A DNA stretch of 64,000 nucleotides, from positions 3,509 to 67,508 of the forward strand of contig DATFBM010000026.1 in NCBI GenBank assembly GCA_035253825.1. Direction: 5' to 3'. Below the pieces are notes generated by a model. That model saw only the letters and a program-made list of their open reading frames with translations, searched no databases and was not told the DNA's origin. Position numbers and translations under genes: made by a program. Origin of the DNA: JACCTH01 sp035253825 (GTDB taxonomy: Bacteria > Actinomycetota > Acidimicrobiia > Spongiisociales > ZC4RG35). This document shows, one piece after another, positions 56,958-64,000 of this stretch (its first letter is position 1; each line of letters starts with the position of its first letter).

Positions 56958-57719
56958 GTGAGGGTGGTTCTTCAGGTATGGCGCCAGCCGGGACCGAGTA
57001 CAGCTGGTGCCTTTCAGACCTACATGGTGGAAGACATCTCCCCGGACATGTCCTTCCTGGAGATGCTCGACGTGCTCAACGAGCGCATGATCGGCCAGGG
57101 CCAGGAGCCGATCGCCTTCGAGCACGACTGTCGCGAGGGCATCTGCGGAAGCTGCGGAGTGATGATCAATGGCGAGGCCCACGGTCCTCAACTCGGTACC
57201 GCGACCTGCCAGCTGCACATGCGCAAGTTCGCCGACGGCGCCACGATCACCGTCGAGCCCTGGCGAGCAGCGGCCTTCCCCGTCCTCCGCGACCTGGTAG
57301 TCGATCGCTCGGGATTTGACCGCATCATTGCCGCCGGCGGGTTCATCTCGATTCCGACCGGGGAGGCACCCGAGGCCAATCTCACTCCGGTTCCCAAAGA
57401 GGTAGCAGACGTGTCCCTCGAGGCGGCCGCCTGCATCGGGTGCGGGGCTTGCGTGGCGGCGTGTCCCAACGGCGCCGCCCAACTCTTCACCGCCGCCAAG
57501 GTCGCCCACCTCAACCTCCTCCCCCAGGGATTGCCCGAGCGCTACACCCGGGTCGAGCGGATGGTGAACGTGATGGAGGAGCTGTTTGGCTCCTGCACCA
57601 ACCACGGTGAGTGCGAGCGGGCCTGTCCCAAGTCGATCTCGCTCGATTTCATCGCCCTTCTCAACCGGGACTACATCAAGGCCAAGACGGTCAATCGGCG
57701 GCTTCTCGCTCGCATCTGA
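56958..57719 (+). CDS. sdhB: Succinate dehydrogenase iron-sulfur subunit
   Basis: 253 residues. N-terminal 2Fe-2S domain with CREGICGSCGV and a later Cys (ATCQLH), then 4Fe-4S/3Fe-4S motifs CIGCGACVAACP and CTNHGECERACP. It passes electrons from SdhA to SdhC. GTG 56958 is chosen; it lies 10 bp after the sdhA stop. A longer frame runs back into sdhA and is not used. Confidence 0.94.
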   Translation: MRVVLQVWRQPGPSTAGAFQTYMVEDISPDMSFLEMLDVLNERMIGQGQEPIAFEHDCREGICGSCGVMINGEAHGPQLGTATCQLHMRKFADGATITVEPWRAAAFPVLRDLVVDRSGFDRIIAAGGFISIPTGEAPEANLTPVPKEVADVSLEAAACIGCGACVAACPNGAAQLFTAAKVAHLNLLPQGLPERYTRVERMVNVMEELFGSCTNHGECERACPKSISLDFIALLNRDYIKAKTVNRRLLARI

Positions 57720-57940
57720 TACCGGAGAAGGGCACTAGTCACTCCGCCGATCTTTTGAATATCGCTGGTCGGCTTGGGCGTGCGGACGAGATTGTGGCCA
57801 TGACCACTCAGAGTGGGAATTCGGCCCAACCAAACGTAGAATCGGGGAAAGCCTGTAACACTGTGGACGATCGTCGTACTTTAGATTTTTGGGTCTGCCG
57901 GCCACTGGCAGCCTCCTTGCGATCAAGGAACCTGGATGCC
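57720..57940 (+). other. 221-bp leader of the TadE/TadG array
   Basis: Between sdhB and the first TadE-like gene; this region must hold the array's promoter. Stem-loops CTGCC-GGCCACT-GGCAG (57895-57911) and CCTTG-CGAT-CAAGG (57915-57928) lie close to the start. No known riboswitch core was recognised. An open frame here encodes no recognisable protein. Confidence 0.4.
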
Positions 57941-58387
57941 ATGGCTCAAAGAAGGCGCACCAGATCTAACCAGCGGGGTGCTGCGCTGATCGAAACCGCC
58001 CTGGTTCTTCCGATGCTCCTCATGCTCACCTTCGGAATTTGGACCTCGGCCAGAGCATGGAACGTTCGCAACACGATGGAGCATGCGGCTCGCGAGGGCG
58101 TCCGCTTCGCGGCTACCGAACTTCCGTGGGACACAGGTTCACCGGGATCGGTCGCTGATGTGGAAGCCGTAATCGACGCCGAGCTGATTACCTCTGCGAT
58201 TCCCGTGGCCAATGTCAACACCCTTTGCATCGACAAGGCGACAAACCCCTGCGGATTCAACCCGACGTCTCAGGGCTATCAGCAGGTGGCGGTCCGAATC
58301 GAGTACCCCAACTATCCCCTCAACTTCCTCTTCTTTCAAGCAACCGTCAACCTGACCGTTGAAGCAGTCGGCCGATACGAGGGTTAG
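57941..58387 (+). CDS. TadE-like minor pilin, array copy 1
   Basis: 148 residues. Prepilin pattern QRGAALIETALV: Gly at -1, Glu at +5, then a hydrophobic helix (LPMLLMLTFGIWTSA) and an extracellular domain with two Cys (LCIDKATNPCGF) that can pair. ATG 57941. It overlaps no gene; the TadG-like partner starts 2 bp later. Strand and position separate it from the core tad operon 6 kb away. Confidence 0.8.
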   Translation: MAQRRRTRSNQRGAALIETALVLPMLLMLTFGIWTSARAWNVRNTMEHAAREGVRFAATELPWDTGSPGSVADVEAVIDAELITSAIPVANVNTLCIDKATNPCGFNPTSQGYQQVAVRIEYPNYPLNFLFFQATVNLTVEAVGRYEG

Positions 58388-58389
58388 TC

Positions 58390-59658
58390 GTGAAAGACTC
58401 ATCTCAGGAATCCGGCTTCTCGGCGATCTGGGTGGCACTGTGTTTGCTCTTCCTTCTCGCGGCCACCGCATTGGCCGTGGATGTGTCAGGTTTCTACGAA
58501 ACGGCTCGAACCGATCAGACCACGGCCGATTTGGCATGTCTCGCTGGCATTCCAAGCATGCCCGAGAACCAATCAATAGCGCGCGCCGCGGCGGCCGAAA
58601 ACGCTCAGCGCAACTTCCCATCTTTGGCTTCGGTTACCCCCACTACCTCGGGCAACACGGTCATGCTTTCTGATGCCTTTGGAAACTCGGTTGCGATCAC
58701 CGCTCCGTTCGGAGCTGATAACAACAAGATGCAGGTCACAGTCACAGAGACCGACCAAGCCACCTTTGGCAGGGTGATAGGTGCATCAGATGTTCCGGTC
58801 ACACAGGTCGCCTATTGCAAGGTCTTCGCCGGCGGTAGTGGCAGTGTTCCCTTCGCTGGAATGCCTGGGGGCTGGACGGGAGGCCTCCAGGCACCGAATC
58901 CCTGCGGCGCCAACAGCGGCAACTGCGGCCAGCTTTACGTTCCGAATGCGGCAGTGAACGGGAACGGCGGTCCGGTATTCGAAGAAAACGTCGCCGAGGG
59001 CATCGATCGCATGCTTACCCCGGGTCTCTACCCGAGCCTCGTCAACTGTTCGAGCACCGCCTCTGCTGGCTCGTGCAACGTGGTTCAGACTGACCCCGGG
59101 GTCAATGCCGGAACCCTCGGCGACGGCTTCCTGCGAAGGCTCTCCGACACAAGCGGATCGAGCCAGACGTTTACCCGTAATGGAAACATCTACGACGCTG
59201 ATACGGTCGCCCAGATCCTGGGATCGGCGCCCTCCCCCCTGTCATCTCGCCCCCCGGCCTGGGAGGACTGGATTCACGGACCCTGGGGCACGGCTGACGT
59301 TTCCAACCACAGATGGTGGGACGACGTGATCGCTAAATGCGATTCCCCTCGCTTGATCAGCTTTCCCATCGTTTCGGAGGAGATGGACTGGAGCGATGCT
59401 CGCTACCAGGCGGGCGACCCCTACCCGCAATGGCCCAACGGGGGTTCCAAAGACATGCGAGTGATTGGGATGTACACCGCCATTCTCGTGAACCCAGACG
59501 ACGCCAACGACTTCTTCGGCAATGGGAACCTGAAGAATGCCGATTCGACCATCATCTGGTTCGGTCCTAATGCTCGGTGCGTCGGGCCTGACGGCTCTAA
59601 CACGGCGTTCTCGACCGGCTCGATCAAGACTTACCGGTTGGTGAACCAAAACGCCTAA
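58390..59658 (+). CDS. Large TadG-like surface protein, array copy 1
   Basis: 422 residues: N-terminal ESGFSAIWVALCLLFLLAATALAVDVSGFY in blocks (prepilin-like Gly plus hydrophobic helix), then an extracellular domain of about 380 residues with many Gly/Asn/Ser and eight or more Cys (CGANSGNCGQL, NCSSTASAGSCN). Hallmarks shared with its paralogs: AVDVSGF after the helix and a conserved block NVAEGIDRM. No enzymatic motif was seen. GTG 58390. Confidence 0.74.
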   Translation: MKDSSQESGFSAIWVALCLLFLLAATALAVDVSGFYETARTDQTTADLACLAGIPSMPENQSIARAAAAENAQRNFPSLASVTPTTSGNTVMLSDAFGNSVAITAPFGADNNKMQVTVTETDQATFGRVIGASDVPVTQVAYCKVFAGGSGSVPFAGMPGGWTGGLQAPNPCGANSGNCGQLYVPNAAVNGNGGPVFEENVAEGIDRMLTPGLYPSLVNCSSTASAGSCNVVQTDPGVNAGTLGDGFLRRLSDTSGSSQTFTRNGNIYDADTVAQILGSAPSPLSSRPPAWEDWIHGPWGTADVSNHRWWDDVIAKCDSPRLISFPIVSEEMDWSDARYQAGDPYPQWPNGGSKDMRVIGMYTAILVNPDDANDFFGNGNLKNADSTIIWFGPNARCVGPDGSNTAFSTGSIKTYRLVNQNA

Positions 59659-59752
59659 CTAGTTAGGCCGATTGGTTCAGTACCTAGCCTGACCTCGCTC
59701 TGGTCCGGCTGTTAGATTTGCGTGCAATCTCAGGCATAGGGGCCTTTTTCGC

Positions 59753-60184
59753 ATGCGTCGGGGTACAACTGATCGCGGTGCCAACCTGGTCGAGTTCGCC
59801 ATTCTCGCTCCACTCTTGATCGCTCTCGTGCTCGGCATTGTCGACTTCGCCTGGATTCTCAGCACCCATCAGGACGTAAGACACGGGACTCGAGAAGCGG
59901 CTCGACTCGCCGCGGTCAATACCGACACGTCTCCCAACATGGCAGCCTTGGTTTGTAATGCCATGAACTTCTCGACCGGATCAACGGTCACGTTTAGCCG
60001 GACTGGCAGCTCGATCGGCTCCACTGGAACCGCCACAGTTTCGTCTCCCGTGTCATCGCTGACTGGGTTCTCGTCATTGCCCTTCATGGGATCGATTTAT
60101 CCAACAAACTTCACGGAGTCAGTCGATTTCCGACTCGAGCAACCGGCTACGTGGGTTACGCCTGGAGGGGGACCGTGCCCCTGA
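59753..60184 (+). CDS. TadE-like minor pilin, array copy 2
   Basis: 143 residues. Prepilin pattern DRGANLVEFAILAPLL (Gly -1, Glu +5), almost identical in its first 45 residues to copy 3 (DRGANLVEFAVIAPLL, DVR-G-REA-R-AA). Short Ser/Thr-rich extracellular part. Start ATG 59753. Its 3' end overlaps the following TadG-like gene by 10 bp, with a Shine-Dalgarno GGAGG inside its tail. Confidence 0.8.
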   Translation: MRRGTTDRGANLVEFAILAPLLIALVLGIVDFAWILSTHQDVRHGTREAARLAAVNTDTSPNMAALVCNAMNFSTGSTVTFSRTGSSIGSTGTATVSSPVSSLTGFSSLPFMGSIYPTNFTESVDFRLEQPATWVTPGGGPCP

Positions 60185-61752
60185 AGCATCTCATCAGGCT
60201 GCGGGAGGACGAGATGGGCACGAGTGCCATCTTGATCGCTCTAGCCCTGGTGCTGCTCCTGGGGATGGCCGCGCTGGCCGTCGATATCGGATTCGGATTG
60301 CGGGAAAGGCGTGTCGACGTTGCCAGCGCCGACATGTCGGTCATGGCCGGAGCCCTCGATACGGTCAACGGACCCACACAAGTAATCACGGAGGCCCTCA
60401 GTTTTGCCCAGCTCAATCTCCCGACCTCCTATTCCGCCGGACAATGGCAAACGCTCTGGGAGGGCTGTGTAGACCCGGCCAGCGAACGAAACTTCGGTCC
60501 GTATACCTTCGTCGCTCTCAACCCGAGCGGCCTTGGGTGGACTCCAAGTCAACCCGCCGACTGGTGCATCAGCCTCGATCCTGCACACGGTCTCCTCAGG
60601 GTCCGTATCCCAGATCAGGATGTTCCGACGACATTCGCCCGTGTCCTGGGTGCCACGACGATCCAAACTCACGCCGCAGCAGTCGCTCGCCTGGTGACCC
60701 GCTCTCCTGGCGGAGTTCTTCCGTTCGGCCTCCCCTCAACCGCCGGGGGAGGTGATCACCTCTGCCTCAGTTCAGCGCCCACCGGGAATGCCCTCGACCC
60801 GTGCTCGGGATCACTGACCGGTAATTTCGGAACCCTCAAGGCTCGTCAGTTCGGAAACACTTTCTTGGGGACCATTCAGAACTGCACTGCCTCCCCATTG
60901 GGCCAAACCCTTGCACAAAACATTGCTACTGGCGTTGATCACTTGATCGTCACCGACCCCGATGGTGTGGCCGCGAACGAGGTCCGGGACGTTTGCGTCA
61001 ACCCGTTCGTCGATACCCTCAATACGGACACCGGCTTTCCCAACAACGGCGCCGAGGAGGGCCTGATTGGCCCGGTCGCCGGGGGTTTTACTCCTCGGCT
61101 GCAGAAAAACGGCCCTTTCGCCACTGTTTTTAACGGCGAGCAGGTCAACAACGAACCGCTTTGGAGCTTTCTCTTGGCGAATGGGCCTGACTACGGCGGA
61201 GTCGCAACCGTCCCGACCACAGACGATGCGCCGGCCTCGTGCGATCCTGCAACTTTCAGCGGCAACGGCACCATTGACTTCGACGGCAACGGTGTCCCTG
61301 ATGATATCGACGGCAACGGCCCAGACACCGCTATGTCTTGGCAACACATGGCGATCTGCTTCCGACAATATCTCGGCGACATGAACTTCGACGGGACGAT
61401 CGAATCAGCTCCATCAAGCGTCGAGATGTTCTCGATGAATCTCGCCGGCAATGCGAGTCGGTTTGCTTACGTTCCCCAATTCTGGGAATCGACTCTCGGT
61501 ACAGGCAACGAGTGGAATCACATTAAGAGGTTCCGAGCTGTCTACCTACAAAGTACGGGCTGGAAGAGCGGGAACAATTACGAGTTCCACAACCCCGGCG
61601 AGAACTGCATGCCGGCGTGCAATGGCAACGGCTATTCACTACGGCAATTGTCGGCGTTTACCTTCCCAGATTCGGCACTTCCGGAGATCTTGAGGGGGAA
61701 TCCGCCATTCGGGGGCGGTGTGAATCCGTTACTCCCTGAACTCTTCCGCTAA
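60175..61752 (+). CDS. Large TadG-like surface protein with Ca-binding loops, array copy 2
   Basis: 525 residues. N-terminus DEMGTSAILIALALVLLLGMAALAVDIGFGLRERR in blocks, then a large extracellular domain. Calcium-binding-like loops lie at about residues 365-382 (DFDGNGVPDDIDGNG) and 401-412 (GDMNFDGTIES), as in dockerin or thrombospondin type 3 repeats. Shared blocks with paralogs: NIATGVDHLI and NEPLWSFL. GTG 60175 has GGAGG 6 nt upstream. Cys residues suggest disulfides. Confidence 0.78.
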   Translation: MPLKHLIRLREDEMGTSAILIALALVLLLGMAALAVDIGFGLRERRVDVASADMSVMAGALDTVNGPTQVITEALSFAQLNLPTSYSAGQWQTLWEGCVDPASERNFGPYTFVALNPSGLGWTPSQPADWCISLDPAHGLLRVRIPDQDVPTTFARVLGATTIQTHAAAVARLVTRSPGGVLPFGLPSTAGGGDHLCLSSAPTGNALDPCSGSLTGNFGTLKARQFGNTFLGTIQNCTASPLGQTLAQNIATGVDHLIVTDPDGVAANEVRDVCVNPFVDTLNTDTGFPNNGAEEGLIGPVAGGFTPRLQKNGPFATVFNGEQVNNEPLWSFLLANGPDYGGVATVPTTDDAPASCDPATFSGNGTIDFDGNGVPDDIDGNGPDTAMSWQHMAICFRQYLGDMNFDGTIESAPSSVEMFSMNLAGNASRFAYVPQFWESTLGTGNEWNHIKRFRAVYLQSTGWKSGNNYEFHNPGENCMPACNGNGYSLRQLSAFTFPDSALPEILRGNPPFGGGVNPLLPELFR

Positions 61753-61894
61753 CCGCCACACTCGCTGGGGCGTGGTCCGACTATCAGCCTTCGTCGACCA
61801 AGCCCTGTCTAGTTCGTTCGAACCCGAAAGAAACTGACGCCTTCACCCGTGTCCTCGGCTCGATAGCCTCGGGTCATCGGAGGGGAGCTGCGCA

Positions 61895-62329
61895 TTGAGG
61901 CGGAAAGGCGTATACGACAGAGGGGCAAATCTTGTTGAGTTTGCAGTTATCGCTCCTCTGCTCTTCCTCTTGCTATTTGGAATCATTGAATTTGCATGGC
62001 TCTTCGCCAGCAACCTTGATGTCCGTCAGGGGGCCCGTGAGGCAGTGCGCATCGCAGCAACCGATCGTCTTCCCAATCCAGGGACCCCGGAAGTCGACAT
62101 CTGCGACGGCCTCAACCTCACCCACCGTCCGACGACCCTGGTCTCCATAACCCGGGCCGGGGACAACGTCGGCGACGCCATCACCGTGTCGATCGACGCG
62201 GAAGCAGAGACCATTACCGGACTACTTGATTGGGCAATACCTGCAGGCATGCGATTGGCCTCAACGGTCAACCTTCGCCAGGAGCAGACGCCGAGCTGGG
62301 CTCAAATCACGAACGTGGCCTGCCCGTAG
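61895..62329 (+). CDS. TadE-like minor pilin, array copy 3
   Basis: 144 residues, DRGANLVEFAVIAPLLFLLLFGIIEFAW in blocks: Gly -1 and Glu +5, then a hydrophobic helix. Closely related to copy 2. TTG 61895 with a Shine-Dalgarno GGAGG 11 nt upstream. It has no TadG-like partner of its own; a hairpin with T-run (62387-62410) and the next TadE follow. Confidence 0.8.
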   Translation: MRRKGVYDRGANLVEFAVIAPLLFLLLFGIIEFAWLFASNLDVRQGAREAVRIAATDRLPNPGTPEVDICDGLNLTHRPTTLVSITRAGDNVGDAITVSIDAEAETITGLLDWAIPAGMRLASTVNLRQEQTPSWAQITNVACP

Positions 62330-62386
62330 GTCCGACGTCTCTCTCTGACTAGATCTCTCGCGCGTAGAAAGAAGCTCCATTGCCCC

Positions 62387-62430
62387 CCTAGGTCTAACGA
62401 CCTAGGTTTTGCCACCACTGGGAGTGGTGG
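62387..62430 (+). terminator. Tandem hairpins between array genes
   Basis: CCTAGGT (62387-62393) pairs with ACCTAGG (62400-62406) around CTAACG and is followed by TTTT (62407-62410); then CCACCACT (62412-62419) pairs with AGTGGTGG (62423-62430). The first has the form of an intrinsic terminator; the second follows immediately. The pair could attenuate transcription before the fourth TadE-like gene. Confidence 0.6.
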
Positions 62431-62475
62431 GCCTCGCGGCCTGCAACGCACCTGGTCTGGAGCGGAGGAGCGGGA

Positions 62476-62922
62476 ATGGTGGGCGGATTGTGGGGTAAGG
62501 GGCGAAAGCTCGATCGGGATCAGGGGGCGTCCCTGGTCGAGATGGCCCTGCTCGCCCCCTTCCTCGTCTTATTGGTCCTCGGAGTTGTCGAGTCGAGTTG
62601 GCTCCTCGCCCGCAGCCTGGACGTGGCCGGAGCTGCCCGAGAGGCAGGTCGACTGGCCAGCATCGATCACGGTGATGAAAACGCGATCAGAGCCGCCGTT
62701 TGCGCCGGAATGGATCAACCCTCGGGAGCCACGATCAGTCTCTCCGGAGCGGGGAGCGGCCTGGGAGGCGATGTGATTGCAACTGCCTCTCAAAGCGTTG
62801 GAACCCTGACCGGCTTTTTAGACCCGTTTTTCTCCCCCCCGGTGCCGCTCATTCGCAGCACGACCTTTGTTCTCGAGCAACCCACTGTTACCTGGCATGA
62901 CGTGGTGAATTCGCCGTGCTGA
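62476..62922 (+). CDS. TadE-like minor pilin, array copy 4
   Basis: 148 residues. Pattern DQGASLVEMALLAPFLVLL: Gly at -1, Glu at +5 followed by the hydrophobic helix. A DVAGAAREAGRLAS segment follows, as in its paralogs. ATG 62476 has GGAGGAG upstream. Its stop overlaps the GTG of the last TadG-like gene, so they form the pair E4-G4. Confidence 0.8.
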   Translation: MVGGLWGKGRKLDRDQGASLVEMALLAPFLVLLVLGVVESSWLLARSLDVAGAAREAGRLASIDHGDENAIRAAVCAGMDQPSGATISLSGAGSGLGGDVIATASQSVGTLTGFLDPFFSPPVPLIRSTTFVLEQPTVTWHDVVNSPC

Positions 62923-64000
62923 AACGGACCCTTGGTGACCGGGGCGCGGCCGCCATCATGGTGGCGTTGTGCCTAGTGCTGCTCTGTGGGATGGCGGCGA
63001 TGGCCGTCGATTTGGGTTTCGGATTCCGAGAACGCCGCTTTGACCAAGCTGGAGCGGATGCCGCCGCCCTCGGTGGCTCGCTCGAGATGGTTATCACCGG
63101 AGCGACCAACCCCGTCCAAGCCGCTTTGGTCGAGATCTATCGGCTCGTCGATCAAAACCTAGCTCGGTCGATCCCACCGGCCGACTGGTACGCCTGCACC
63201 GATCCCGACGCTTTGTTCTGGCGGACTAGGACTGACGGGGCATTCTTCGGCACGGCCGCGATCGGAAGCGACTGTGTTTCCCTATCGCAGAACTTCAACA
63301 CCGTTCGAGTACGAGTGCCACTACAAGATGTCGACACGACGTTTGGGGCCGTCATCGGTTTCGACCAGATCGACGTCACCGCAGCCGCCGAAGCAGAGCG
63401 AAACACCGACTGGGGCGGCGGAGGTGACTTCCCGTCGGGAGTCCTCACCGGGACCAGCATCGGCTCGACCATCTGCATCAAGACCGGAACCTCAGGAGGG
63501 GCTGACAGCTGCGGTGAACCTACTTCCGGAGACTTCGGGAACTTCCGGCCCTACTTTTACTCGGCCGTCGACGGCTCGCTGGCATCTCTTTGTGTGACCG
63601 GGGAGCAGTCAATGCCGATGTCAAGAGCCATGGCCGATGGCATCGACCACGAATTCAGTGTCTACACACCGATGGCGCCCAACCCTCGTCGGAACGGACA
63701 GTGGTGCATGACTTCTGGCGTTCCCGGGCCACCATTTCCGAACATCGTTGACTCCGCAGCCGGCTATCACAACGATGACATCACTCAGGGACTTGTCACC
63801 GGAGGAACTTGGCCGGCAACCACCTTTACCGGTCGGCTAACGAGAGGTCCATACGCCAGTAACGCAGCCCAGATTTTTGGGTACAACGTCGACAACCGGC
63901 CACTTTGGGACTACATCGATGATTCGCTTGATTTCTCGGCGGCCACCGGACTCAACCTGCCCAATTGCGACCTGGCAGAGGATCGACCGGCGGTTATCGC
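62916..64000 (+). CDS. Large TadG-like surface protein, array copy 3 (cut by window edge)
   Basis: At least 361 residues, open to the window end. N-terminus DRGAAAIMVALCLVLLCGMAAMAVDLGFGFRERRFDQAGADAAAL in blocks: the same pattern (AVDLGFG-RERR) as copy 2. Its middle contains the block SRAMADGIDHEF and NVDNRPLWDYI that recur in the other TadG-like proteins. GTG 62916 lies seven bases before the end of the TadE stop. The C-terminus lies outside the window. Confidence 0.76.
   Translation, partial: MLKRTLGDRGAAAIMVALCLVLLCGMAAMAVDLGFGFRERRFDQAGADAAALGGSLEMVITGATNPVQAALVEIYRLVDQNLARSIPPADWYACTDPDALFWRTRTDGAFFGTAAIGSDCVSLSQNFNTVRVRVPLQDVDTTFGAVIGFDQIDVTAAAEAERNTDWGGGGDFPSGVLTGTSIGSTICIKTGTSGGADSCGEPTSGDFGNFRPYFYSAVDGSLASLCVTGEQSMPMSRAMADGIDHEFSVYTPMAPNPRRNGQWCMTSGVPGPPFPNIVDSAAGYHNDDITQGLVTGGTWPATTFTGRLTRGPYASNAAQIFGYNVDNRPLWDYIDDSLDFSAATGLNLPNCDLAEDRPAVI

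Noticed and set aside
57720..62475. c-di-GMP (GEMM) riboswitch in the leaders of the TadE/TadG array
   Set aside because: c-di-GMP control of pili would be attractive, but the conserved GEMM sequence blocks are not present in any of the intergenic gaps.
1..64000. CRISPR arrays, insertion sequences or prophage genes
   Set aside because: No regularly spaced repeats of CRISPR form beyond the four-unit 30-nt-pitch element, whose units change orientation; no transposase or phage structural genes were recognised.

Overview
This 64 kb window is GC-rich, densely coded chromosomal DNA from an actinobacterium (Actinomycetota). The lineage call rests on a WhiB2-like iron-sulfur regulator, a bacterial proteasome activator (Bpa), coenzyme F420 enzymes (CofC and a luciferase-like oxidoreductase), a MurA with Asp in place of the catalytic Cys, menaquinone genes, and frequent GTG/TTG starts. 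Acidimicrobiia or a related deep branch seems likelier than Mycobacteriales or Streptomycetales, but that is inference. Every gene looks chromosomal. No insertion sequence, prophage or CRISPR array was seen.

Layout. 1-6.6 kb: secreted M23 peptidase, a DUF6941/LON/HAD operon, inositol-3-phosphate synthase, a secreted 5'-nucleotidase. 6.65-9.7 kb: a cobalamin riboswitch whose expression-platform hairpin carries the Shine-Dalgarno of btuF, then btuFCD. 9.6-15 kb: VOC protein, cyclic-nucleotide-binding protein, ArfB rescue factor, menaquinone genes menE/menB/menA. 15-22 kb: pyruvate phosphate dikinase, MeaB-type GTPase, NifU-like protein, SpoIID-domain protein, MurA, RpiB. 22.4-28.2 kb: GntR regulator and ACC deaminase around a 16-bp palindrome, a DUF4242-adenylate cyclase fusion, and a two-component system with a membrane-anchored beta-propeller. 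28.8-34.6 kb: a tight operon S9 peptidase-ilvE-hypothetical-FAA hydrolase-gltX followed by tRNA-Glu(TTC). 34.6-43.1 kb: pgpA, serA, UspA, thioesterase, F420 genes, PIG-L deacetylase, an orphan sugar-ABC ATPase, an SDR and a SnoaL-like protein. 43.2-44.1 kb: tRNA-Gln(CTG), tRNA-Glu(CTC), a tRNA-Gln fragment and an HNH endonuclease.

45.2-51.9 kb is a complete-looking core Flp/Tad pilus operon (cpaB-tadZ-tadA-tadB-tadC-flp-two TadE-like-TadG-like) without a prepilin peptidase gene. After bpa, whiB and sdhCAB, the right end (57.9-64.0 kb, running off the window) is a second, unusual block: four TadE-like and three large TadG-like genes arranged E-G, E-G, E, E-G, all with prepilin-type cleavage motifs. 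It reads as a lineage-specific expansion of minor pilins or surface pseudopilins that the core Tad machine may export. This is the best candidate here for an undescribed system.

Recurring architecture. Many genes lack a Shine-Dalgarno and have a TANNNT element 6-9 nt before the start codon, as expected for leaderless mRNAs. Convergent genes often have interlocked stop codons or overlap by 58-83 bp. Several small repeats (two intergenic palindromes, a four-unit 30-nt-pitch array between gltX and tRNA-Glu, and three related hairpins) fill the few intergenic gaps.
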